Assembly: GCA_023416515.1 (NCBI GenBank)
Contig: JAEZHP010000182.1
Span: forward strand, 1 to 49,446
Reading direction: 5' to 3'
DNA length: 49,446 nt
DNA from: Pseudomonadota bacterium
GTDB taxonomy: Bacteria; Pseudomonadota; Alphaproteobacteria; Sphingomonadales; Sphingomonadaceae
Shown here: positions 7,940-14,733 of the stretch, in pieces
Numbering within the stretch: position 1 is the first letter of the stretch
Layout: the number at the start of each line of letters is the position of its first letter
Program-made: the position numbers and the translations under genes
Notes under the pieces: generated by a model
What the model was told of the DNA's origin: nothing
Database searches by the model: none
The model's input: the letters and a program-made list of their open reading frames with translations, nothing else

Positions 7940-9661
7940 TCATGCTGCGCAATGTGGCTCGAATTCCGAAACAGGCTTCAGGCTGATCACTCGATCGCAC
8001 AGGGCCAATACTGATGGGCGGTGAGCGATCATGATCACTGTGACTTTGCTAAACAGGCGGCGGATCAACGCCAATACGGCGGCCTCAGTGGCTTCGTCGA
8101 GTGCATTGGTCGCCTCGTCGAGCACGAGCACTCCCGCCTGCTTGTACAGGGCGCGGGCGAGGCCGATGCGCTGGCGCTGTCCGCCGGAGAGCTGAACGCC
8201 GCGTTCGCCGACTCTGCTGTCGAGGCCGTCGGGAAGCGACGCCACGAAGCCGTCGAGCTGTGCCGCGCGCACCGCCTGGTCAAGGCGGGCGCGGTCAATC
8301 GAGTCCGGCTCCTGGCCGAGCGTGATGTTGGCCGAGATGCTATCATCGGCCAGGTAGATGAACTGTGGGACGTGGGCGATATTGCCCTGCCACGCGCGCC
8401 GCGTTTCGCTCGTCAGCGCACTGCCATCGACGACGATACGACCGCCGTCCGGCTCGATCAGTCCCATCAGCAGATCGGCGAGCGTGCTCTTGCCGCTCCC
8501 GGTGGGGCCCGCGAGCCCGACCCATTCGCCGGCGGCGATGATGCAGTCGAGGTCGCGGATCACCGGGCGGTCGGGCCGGTAGCCGAAACTGAGGCGATCG
8601 AAGCGGATTTCCTTGCGCAGCGGCAACGGCGCCGGCCGCGGCCCCTCCTCCTGCCCGACCGGCAGGTCGATCAGCATCGCGACGTCGTGAAGCCACTGAT
8701 GATGAGCCGACACCTGGCTGTATCCTACCCACACCTGCTGGAGCAGGGGCAGAAGCCGCTGAGCGCCCAGGGCAAGCGCGCCCAGCACCGGGATCGCAGC
8801 CGCGATTCCGCCCGAGCCCCGGCTAACGAGCAGCGCCACTCCTGCCATGACGATGACCCCCACGGCCTCAAGGGCGAAGCGGGGCGCCTGCGACAGGAAT
8901 GCGTTCTCCGCCTGGGCCCGGCGATTGCGGGTCTCGAACGCATCATATCTGGCCTGATGAAGCGCTTGCGAGCCGTCGAGTATGATGTCGCGGATCCCGC
9001 CCAGCGCCTCGCGCACCGTTCGCGCCCGGGCGGTGATCGAGGCAGCGACGATCCGGCTGTTGGCCTCGAGCCGGCCGCGCACGAGCAGGCTGACCGCGGC
9101 ATAAGCGGACGCCGTCGCGACCGCGGCTATGCTTGCCGCGACGGCGTCGATGAGCAGCAGGGCCACCATCACGAACGTCGCCAGGACGGCGGCGACTGAG
9201 CCCTGTATAGCCGGCTGGAGCAAGGTGCCCATCAGCCGCTCGACCTTCTCCATTCCAGCCAGCATCTCGCTGCTGTTGCGGTTGAGATAGGCGAGATAGG
9301 GCTGGCGAAGCATTCGTCCGAAGACCAGGCCGGCAAGCTCGCGGCCATAGCCCATGGTGAACTTCTGCTGGCGCCACAGCAAAGTCAGGCGCATCGCCGC
9401 AAGCAGCAGCGCAGCGCAGGCGAGAAGCGAGGCCGCGGTTACGACTGGAGATCCGAGGGAGCCGAGCACCGCGCGTACTTGCTCGGGCAGCGCAGACCCG
9501 GTCGGATCCGCCAGCAAGGCGAGAAAGGGCAAGGTCGCGCCGATCGCCAACGCCTCCGCCGCCGCGCAGGAGGCCGTCGCGATCAACAGAAGGATGAGCT
9601 GGCGCCGCCGCGCCGCGCTCATCGAGGAATAGAGTTTCGCAAAAAGGGCTCGCCGGGTCAT
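7940..9661 (-). CDS. ABC transporter, fused membrane and ATPase domains (lasso-type exporter)
   Basis: This 573-residue half-transporter has an N-terminal exporter-type membrane domain (about residues 15-310, several long hydrophobic helices) and a C-terminal ATPase. The ATPase has Walker A GPTGSGKST near residue 385, signature LSGGQRQRIG, Walker B VLVLDEATNALDEAT and the switch histidine in IMIAHRPS. There is no N-terminal C39 peptidase domain, so it does not remove leaders itself. It is divergent from the lasso biosynthesis operon, with 78 bases between starts, and heads the leftward arm with the two glycosyltransferases. Its likely job is export of the mature peptide and self-immunity. The ATG at 9661 is used; a GTG four codons upstream is also possible. 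Confidence 0.9.
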   Translation of the reverse strand: MTRRALFAKLYSSMSAARRRQLILLLIATASCAAAEALAIGATLPFLALLADPTGSALPEQVRAVLGSLGSPVVTAASLLACAALLLAAMRLTLLWRQQKFTMGYGRELAGLVFGRMLRQPYLAYLNRNSSEMLAGMEKVERLMGTLLQPAIQGSVAAVLATFVMVALLLIDAVAASIAAVATASAYAAVSLLVRGRLEANSRIVAASITARARTVREALGGIRDIILDGSQALHQARYDAFETRNRRAQAENAFLSQAPRFALEAVGVIVMAGVALLVSRGSGGIAAAIPVLGALALGAQRLLPLLQQVWVGYSQVSAHHQWLHDVAMLIDLPVGQEEGPRPAPLPLRKEIRFDRLSFGYRPDRPVIRDLDCIIAAGEWVGLAGPTGSGKSTLADLLMGLIEPDGGRIVVDGSALTSETRRAWQGNIAHVPQFIYLADDSISANITLGQEPDSIDRARLDQAVRAAQLDGFVASLPDGLDSRVGERGVQLSGGQRQRIGLARALYKQAGVLVLDEATNALDEATEAAVLALIRRLFSKVTVIMIAHRPSVLALCDRVISLKPVSEFEPHCAA

Positions 9662-9739
9662 CGCGGGCGACACTAGGGTCGCCCCTGGCGCTCGCCAAGC
9701 GCACGTTGCGCCGCCGCGCAGAAGGTTTAAGCTTTTGCG

Positions 9740-10180
9740 ATGACCTCCTCGGCAAAGTCTCTGAGGACCTCCAGATCCCGAGCCATCGGCAACCGGCTGC
9801 TGGTCCTGGAAGCGATCCTCGCGCTTCTGCCTGCCGCGCTCGCCGTGCGCTTTAGGCCTTTCGCGCGAGTCGTCGAAGGCAGCCGGCGCGTTCGCTCGAG
9901 TCGTCGTTCCGTGGAGCCGCGCCGCCTCGCGCGGATGGTCGAGATCGCCGCGCGCAAAGTCCCGTGGCGGGCCAAATGCTTCGAATCCGCTCTGTGCCTT
10001 CGGATCATGTTGCGCCGCCGCGGGGTCGCCACGACGCTCCACTACGGCATCGGCACCGAAGAAGACGGCGCGCTCAACGCTCATGTCTGGCTCAGCGCTG
10101 GGGGCGAGATTCTGATCGGGGGCGAGAATGCGGCGCAATTCGCCTGCGTCGCCACTTTCTCCGACGAGTCCGCGGATTGA
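9740..10180 (+). CDS. Lasso peptide biosynthesis B2 protein (leader peptidase)
   Basis: This 146-residue protein is the McjB C-terminal (transglutaminase-like cysteine protease) type. It removes the leader peptide so that the new N-terminus can be cyclised. The catalytic Cys is C80 in WRAKCFESALCLRIMLRRRG and the His is H115 in NAHVWLSAGGE; this spacing is typical. An N-terminal hydrophobic stretch (about 20-37) resembles that seen in other B2 proteins. It is the first gene of the rightward lasso operon and overlaps the kinase gene by four bases. It works with the separate recognition protein at 11164, the split arrangement usual outside the microcin J25 type. Confidence 0.92.
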   Translation: MTSSAKSLRTSRSRAIGNRLLVLEAILALLPAALAVRFRPFARVVEGSRRVRSSRRSVEPRRLARMVEIAARKVPWRAKCFESALCLRIMLRRRGVATTLHYGIGTEEDGALNAHVWLSAGGEILIGGENAAQFACVATFSDESAD

Positions 10181-11103
10181 CCCGGGAGCCGCCGCGCGCC
10201 CTGTTCGGGCTTGCCGTCCATTCCGAACTCGCCCTTCCCGACCTGCCGACCGCCGAGGAGGGCAGTCCGCCGGCTCACGTCCGCTACGGGCGGGTACCGA
10301 CGCAGGACGCACCTGTCCGGGCCGGCGCGGACGGCTCATTGTCGCTTCAGATCCCCGACGTCGGCCGCTTCCTGGTCAGCGGCGGCGACAGCATCGTCAT
10401 CGATCCCGCTCCGGGAGCGGCCGAAAGGGAACTTCGAGTCTATCTTCTCGGCTCCGCCTTCGGCGCATTGCTCCACCAACGCGGACTGTTGCCGCTCCAC
10501 GCCAATTGCATCGAGCTCAAGAGGCGGGCCGTCGTCTTTCTCGGCCGATCCGGCGCCGGCAAGTCGACCCTCGCTCACTGGTTCCTGCGCAGCGGCTACA
10601 AGGTGCTCGCCGACGACGTCTCCGCGATCGCGGTAGGAGAACAGGCGATTGCACTGCCTGGTATGCCCAGGCTCCGTCTCTGGGAGGACGCTCTCGCCGA
10701 CGCCGGTCTGGATTGCCGCGCCTATCCCCGCTCCTTCGCTGGCCAGGATAAATTCGACGTCGCCGCCACCTCCGCCGGCCGCGAGCCCCTGCTCCTCGGC
10801 GCCTGCTACCTGCTCGCCGAAGCATCCGAAGGCGAAGCCCCCGGGATCGTTCGCGTCACCGGGCTCGACTCTTCCGAGGCCTTGATCGCCAACACCTATC
10901 GCGGCGGCTTCGTGCCTATGCTTGGGCGAAGCGAGCATCACCTCCGCTCCTGCGTCGCCCTCGCCCGCCAGGTGCCCGTGTTCCGCGCCGTCCGCCGTTG
11001 GGGACGGGACCAGTATGACGCCGACGCCGCGCGCCTTCGCGACCATGCCGAAGCCCTGCTCGGCACCGCCAATCCGCTTCGCCCGATCGCCTTATCCGGT
11101 TGA
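10177..11103 (+). CDS. HPr-kinase-like protein kinase (lasso peptide tailoring)
   Basis: The 308-residue protein probably starts at TTG 10177, overlapping the B2 stop as TTGA; frames extending further upstream run inside the B2 gene. It shows the HprK fold core: LPLHANCIEL with the catalytic-type histidine at about H108, Walker A GRSGAGKST at 123-131, and LADDVSAI shortly after. In lasso clusters of the paeninodin type, kinases of this family phosphorylate the side chain of the precursor's C-terminal serine. The candidate precursor at 14512 ends in Ser, which fits. A true carbon-control HPr kinase is unlikely because its position is inside the lasso operon. Confidence 0.85.
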   Translation: MTREPPRALFGLAVHSELALPDLPTAEEGSPPAHVRYGRVPTQDAPVRAGADGSLSLQIPDVGRFLVSGGDSIVIDPAPGAAERELRVYLLGSAFGALLHQRGLLPLHANCIELKRRAVVFLGRSGAGKSTLAHWFLRSGYKVLADDVSAIAVGEQAIALPGMPRLRLWEDALADAGLDCRAYPRSFAGQDKFDVAATSAGREPLLLGACYLLAEASEGEAPGIVRVTGLDSSEALIANTYRGGFVPMLGRSEHHLRSCVALARQVPVFRAVRRWGRDQYDADAARLRDHAEALLGTANPLRPIALSG

Positions 11104-11163
11104 AACAACCGCCCGAGGGCGTGCACAGTGCGCCTCGTGGCCGTTGGCACGCGGGGATCGGGA

Positions 11164-11445
11164 ATGTCGGACTGGATGGTGACTCGCTGCGCCGGCCTCA
11201 GCGAGGCTGAGCTCGATGGCGAGCTGCTCGGACTCCATGTCGAGCGCGGCACTTGTTACGGCTTCAACGGCACAGCCACCCGCGTCTGGAAGCTGATCGC
11301 GCAGCCGCTTCGGCTGAGCGACATTCGCGACACGCTGGTCGCCGAATACGACGTCGATCCCGAGACCTGCGAGAGCGACCTGCGCGGGCTTCTGCGGGAA
11401 CTCGAGCAAGACGGTTTGGTCACCATCGACCCCGTAACCCCGTGA
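11164..11445 (+). CDS. PqqD-like RiPP recognition element (lasso B1)
   Basis: This is a 93-residue stand-alone PqqD-fold protein that binds the leader peptide and presents it to the B2 protease and cyclase. The pattern GTCYGFNGTATRVWKLIAQP followed by LVAEYDVDPETCESDL and LLRELEQDGLV is characteristic of the winged-helix PqqD/RRE family. The start at ATG 11164 is preferred; a GTG at 11128 would add 12 residues. The stop overlaps the cyclase GTG by four bases, which indicates tight co-translation. Confidence 0.9.
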   Translation: MSDWMVTRCAGLSEAELDGELLGLHVERGTCYGFNGTATRVWKLIAQPLRLSDIRDTLVAEYDVDPETCESDLRGLLRELEQDGLVTIDPVTP

Positions 11446-13373
11446 CCGCGCTCGCCGGCTATTGGAGCTTCTCCGGGCGCCCGGACGCCGGCCGGACCTG
11501 CGCGCGGATGCTCCAGGCGCAAAACGTCTACGCGCCCGATCCTAAGGCCGCCGCGGCTTGGTCGGACGGAGGCATCGCTCTTGGCCGACGGTTGTTCGGG
11601 CTGGTACCGGAGGACCGCTTCGACCGCGCTCCCATGGTCAGCGCGGAAGGCCGCCGAGTGCTGGTCGGCGACGTCCGCCTCGACAATCGCGAGGAGCTCG
11701 CCGACGCCCTTGGAGTTGAGGCGACGGACGCCCGAACAATGGCGGACTCGGCCATCCTGATGGCGGCACTCGACCGCTGGGACGAGGACGCGGTCAATCG
11801 GCTCGAGGGCGATTTCGCCTTCGCCTTGTGGGATTCCGCGCGGCAGCGGCTGCTTCTGGCGCGCGACTTCATGGGGCAGCGCCCCCTCCACTTCCATCGC
11901 GGCGCGGATTTCTTCGCGTTCGCGTCGATGCCCAAGGGGTTGCACGCGCTCCCCGAGGTGCCCCCCGCCCCCGACCGCGAAATGGTCGCGCGCTTTCTCG
12001 CCTTGATACCCGAAGGGGGGACCCGCACTTTCTTCGCGGGTGTCGAGCGCGTGCCGGTCGGCGCGCTGTGCATCGTCACTCGCGACGGACTTTCCACCCA
12101 CCGTTACTGGCAACCCGACCGCACCCCGCTCCGCCTCAAGCGCGACGAGGATTATGAGGAAGCGGTTCGCGCCGCGCTCGACCGCGCCGTCGCGGTGCGG
12201 CTGCGCGGCGCCGAAAATGGAGTCGGCGCGCATCTCAGCGGAGGGCTCGACAGCAGCGCGATCGTTGCCACCGCGGCGCGGCTGATGGCCCCCGGGGGCA
12301 GGGTCGCCGGCTTCACCGCCGTTCCGCGCGAAGGCTATGATGGGGCGATCCCACATGGCCGGTTCGGCGACGAGGGCCCGCTCGCAGCGAAAGTCGCCGA
12401 GCGCTACCCGAATATCGAGCATGTTCTGGTCCGAACGGAAGGCCGATCGCCCTTCGCCGCACTCGATCGCAATTTCTTCCTGTTCGAGCGGCCGATGCTC
12501 AACCTGTGCAACGCCGTCTGGGCGGACCGGATCATGGACGCCGCCAAGGAGCGCCGTCTTCAGGTCGTGCTGACCGGCCAGATGGGCAATATGAGCTTCA
12601 GCTATGCCGGCCTCGAGCTGCTCCCGGAGCTGCTCGCCCGCGGACGCTGGCTCCACCTCGCACGCGAGATTGCCCGTCTCCCCGCAAACGGGATTCGTCC
12701 GCGCAGCGCCTTCGCCCACACGTTCGGTCCGTTCATGCCGGCGGGACTGTGGCGCGGGATCAACCGGCGGATGGGGCGGCATTTCGACCTGGCCGGTTAT
12801 ACCGCCGTCAATCTCGGCGCGGCCGAGGCGCTTCGGGCGGATGCATCGGCAGCCGGCCTCGACTTCAGCTACCGGCCGCGGCGCGATCCGTTCGGGACAC
12901 GCCGCTGGGTGATCGGCCGTGTTGACATGGGCAATTACAATAAGGGCCATCTCGGCGGGTGGGGTATCGACATGCGCGACCCCAGCGGTGATCGGCGGCT
13001 GATGGAGTTGTGCCTGCGGATCCCCGCCGGGCAATATCTCAAGGACGGCATGCCCCGCTCCCTCGCGCGGCGGATGCTCGCAGACCGCCTCCCCGCCGAG
13101 CTGCTTCGCGAGCAGCGCAAGGGCCTCCAGGCCGTCGATTGGCACGAGGGCCTGAGCGCCGCGCGTGACGAGGCACGCCTCGAGGCGCAGCGGATCGCCG
13201 CGGTAGAGGGCGCCTCGGACATCTTGGAGACGAGCAAGATCGGCGCCCTGCTCGACGATTGGCCGGAGGGCGGCTGGAACGGTCACAAGGTCACCAGCCT
13301 GTACCGGCTCGCCTTGCTTCGCGGCCTTTCGGGAGGCCATTTCCTGCGCAAGGCCGCCGGCTCGAATGCCTGA
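11442..13373 (+). CDS. Asparagine-synthetase-like lasso macrolactam synthetase (C protein)
   Basis: The start is GTG at 11442, overlapping the B1 stop; the frame is open further upstream but would run through B1. The 643-residue protein has an N-terminal class II amidotransferase-like domain (1-200) that lacks the nucleophilic Cys at position 2 (it begins VTALAGYW), as in lasso cyclases that use no glutamine. The C-terminal synthetase domain has the PP-loop SGGLDSS at 266-272, which adenylates the acceptor carboxylate. The enzyme closes the ring between the core N-terminus and an Asp or Glu side chain. It overlaps the next gene by eight bases. Ordinary asparagine synthetase is unlikely in this context. 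Confidence 0.92.
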   Translation: MTALAGYWSFSGRPDAGRTCARMLQAQNVYAPDPKAAAAWSDGGIALGRRLFGLVPEDRFDRAPMVSAEGRRVLVGDVRLDNREELADALGVEATDARTMADSAILMAALDRWDEDAVNRLEGDFAFALWDSARQRLLLARDFMGQRPLHFHRGADFFAFASMPKGLHALPEVPPAPDREMVARFLALIPEGGTRTFFAGVERVPVGALCIVTRDGLSTHRYWQPDRTPLRLKRDEDYEEAVRAALDRAVAVRLRGAENGVGAHLSGGLDSSAIVATAARLMAPGGRVAGFTAVPREGYDGAIPHGRFGDEGPLAAKVAERYPNIEHVLVRTEGRSPFAALDRNFFLFERPMLNLCNAVWADRIMDAAKERRLQVVLTGQMGNMSFSYAGLELLPELLARGRWLHLAREIARLPANGIRPRSAFAHTFGPFMPAGLWRGINRRMGRHFDLAGYTAVNLGAAEALRADASAAGLDFSYRPRRDPFGTRRWVIGRVDMGNYNKGHLGGWGIDMRDPSGDRRLMELCLRIPAGQYLKDGMPRSLARRMLADRLPAELLREQRKGLQAVDWHEGLSAARDEARLEAQRIAAVEGASDILETSKIGALLDDWPEGGWNGHKVTSLYRLALLRGLSGGHFLRKAAGSNA

Positions 13374-14451
13374 GCCGTGGCTGCCGGAATTTGCCTTTGC
13401 CGTGGCCTGCTGCCGCTGGACCCGCTCCCCCGAGCAAGACCGCTGGCTGCGCGAGCGGGCGATCGACTGGCCGCTGTTCCTCAGCATCGCTCGCCGGCAC
13501 CGTATCGAAGGCCTGGTGTGGCGCGCGCTTCGCCAGGCTGCGGTGGAGGTTCCGGCCGAAATCGCCCCTGTCCTGCAGGCCGCGGCGGACCAGATCGGTC
13601 GCGACAACCTCGCCGCAGCCGCCGAGTGCGCGCGGCTGAAGGCGCGCTTCGGCGCGGCGGACATTCCGCTGCTCTTAGTCAAGGGCCTGACGTTGAGCGC
13701 GCTCGCTTATGGCAGCATCGTCCCGAAGGCCGGCTGGGACATCGACATCCTCGTCGACGTGGGTGACTTGGTCGGCGCCGCGGAACTGCTCCAGGCAGAC
13801 GGCTACGAGATGGTCGTCCCGAGCGGGCCGGCCTCCGCCGAGCGCGTGGTGGCGTGGCATCGCCGCTCCAAGGAATCCGTTTGGCGCCATGTGGGGCGTG
13901 GCGCTCATGTCGAGCTTCACACTGCCTTGTCGGATCATCCCATGCTTCTCACCGGTGTCGGGATCGACTCGCCGCGGCAGGACGTGCGGGTGGCGGAGGG
14001 CGTCGTGCTGCCGACGCTGGGGCTCGAGGAATTGTTCGCCTATCTCACGGTCCACGGGGCCTCGAGCGCGTGGTTCCGGCTCAAGTGGATCGCGGACCTC
14101 GCCGCCCTGATCGACGGGCGCACGCCGGAGGAGATCGAATTGCTCTATCGGCGATCCCGAGCGCTGGGCGCGGGACGTGCTGCTTCGCTTGCATTGCTGC
14201 TCCTCGACACCCTGTTCGAAACTCCGCTGCCGCCGTCTTTGCTGACGGAGATGCAAAGCGACTGGATCAACCGTCTGTTGCTCGGCGCAGCCATGCGCAG
14301 CATGTCCGGCCGGGCTGCGGCGGCCGAGCTTGACCGGCTGTGGCTGGGCACGATCTGGATCCACCTCGCGCAGTTCGCGCTGCTTCCGGGCGCGGGCTAC
14401 AAGGTCGGCGAATTGCGGCGCCAGCTGCGTTCGACTTTTTCCCGCAGCTGA
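13366..14451 (+). CDS. Nucleotidyltransferase-fold protein (NTP_transf_5) of the lasso cluster
   Basis: This 361-residue protein matches the PF14907-type family. The GS motif in LAYGSIVPKAGWDIDILVDV is followed by a D-x-D metal pair at D125 and D127. A later HVELHTALSDHP block probably supplies the third acidic residue and a His. Family members occur in lasso clusters with HprK-like kinases; in the Bacillus pseudomycoidin system, as I recall, such a protein adds hexoses to the phosphates placed by the kinase. A similar role here is inference. It could also nucleotidylate the peptide. It begins inside the end of the cyclase gene and precedes the precursor. Confidence 0.8.
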   Translation: MPEPWLPEFAFAVACCRWTRSPEQDRWLRERAIDWPLFLSIARRHRIEGLVWRALRQAAVEVPAEIAPVLQAAADQIGRDNLAAAAECARLKARFGAADIPLLLVKGLTLSALAYGSIVPKAGWDIDILVDVGDLVGAAELLQADGYEMVVPSGPASAERVVAWHRRSKESVWRHVGRGAHVELHTALSDHPMLLTGVGIDSPRQDVRVAEGVVLPTLGLEELFAYLTVHGASSAWFRLKWIADLAALIDGRTPEEIELLYRRSRALGAGRAASLALLLLDTLFETPLPPSLLTEMQSDWINRLLLGAAMRSMSGRAAAAELDRLWLGTIWIHLAQFALLPGAGYKVGELRRQLRSTFSRS

Positions 14452-14454
14452 CGT

Positions 14455-14483
14455 TTGACAGGCGGTTAACGAGTCGCCAATCT
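14455..14483 (+). promoter_or_regulatory. Possible promoter of the lasso precursor gene
   Basis: A perfect TTGACA (14455-14460) is followed after 17 bases by CAATCT (14478-14483). It overlaps the end of the nucleotidyltransferase gene's spacer and precedes the precursor by about 30 bases. A separate promoter would let the precursor be made in excess over the enzymes. Confidence 0.4.
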
Positions 14484-14511
14484 GCCGCCACCCTATCGAT
14501 CGGAGGACATC

Positions 14512-14673
14512 ATGGCTGCGCGCACCGAGAATGAACTTCCTGCGATCGAAACCCACATCGCCGCCAGTGCGCCGCGCCTGACCTGGGTTCGCCCCGAAGT
14601 GCGGCGCATGACCGCTGGAAGCGCCGAGCAGGGCGGTTCCACGCTCACCGACCTCGGTGTCAACCAATCCTGA
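14512..14673 (+). CDS. Candidate lasso-type RiPP precursor peptide, 53 aa
   Basis: The ATG at 14512 has a strong GGAGGA site 4-5 bases upstream. Residues 1-35 look like a leader. W25-V-R-P28-E-V30 fits the aromatic-x-x-Pro-x-hydrophobic motif bound by PqqD-like recognition elements. T34-A35-G36 matches the usual Thr at -2 and Gly at +1. However, a core starting at G36 has acidic residues only at positions 4 (E39) and 12 (D47), not 7-9. A core starting at G41 puts D47 at position 7 and leaves six tail residues, but lacks Thr at -2. Either way one standard rule is broken. The peptide ends VNQS; the C-terminal Ser suits the HprK-like kinase. It is the last gene of the operon, an uncommon position. 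Confidence 0.75.
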   Translation: MAARTENELPAIETHIAASAPRLTWVRPEVRRMTAGSAEQGGSTLTDLGVNQS

Positions 14674-14687
14674 CGGTGTGAGAAGGC

Positions 14688-14720
14688 GCGCCGGGCGAAC
14701 CCGGCGCTGGCCTTTCCTCT
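14688..14720 (+). terminator. Terminator after the lasso operon
   Basis: GCGCCGGG (14688-14695) and CCCGGCGC (14700-14707) form a perfect 8-bp stem with a CGAA loop. A pyrimidine-rich stretch with TTT follows. It lies between the precursor stop and the end of the convergent giant gene. Confidence 0.55.
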
Positions 14721-14733
14721 CCTTCCCAGCCCA

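Noticed and set aside
10177..11103. HprK-like gene as the carbon-control HPr kinase
   Set aside because: No ptsH or PTS genes nearby; it is overlapped and embedded in the lasso operon.
11256..13682. 808-residue leftward open frame opposite the lasso cyclase
   Set aside because: Antisense frame in GC-rich DNA; no family-like motifs, and it is fully covered by the cyclase gene and the start of the nucleotidyltransferase gene.
13366..14451. Nucleotidyltransferase as a CBASS CD-NTase
   Set aside because: The GS...DxD layout and neighbours fit NTP_transf_5 of lasso clusters; no CBASS effector, Cap2 or Cap3 gene is nearby.
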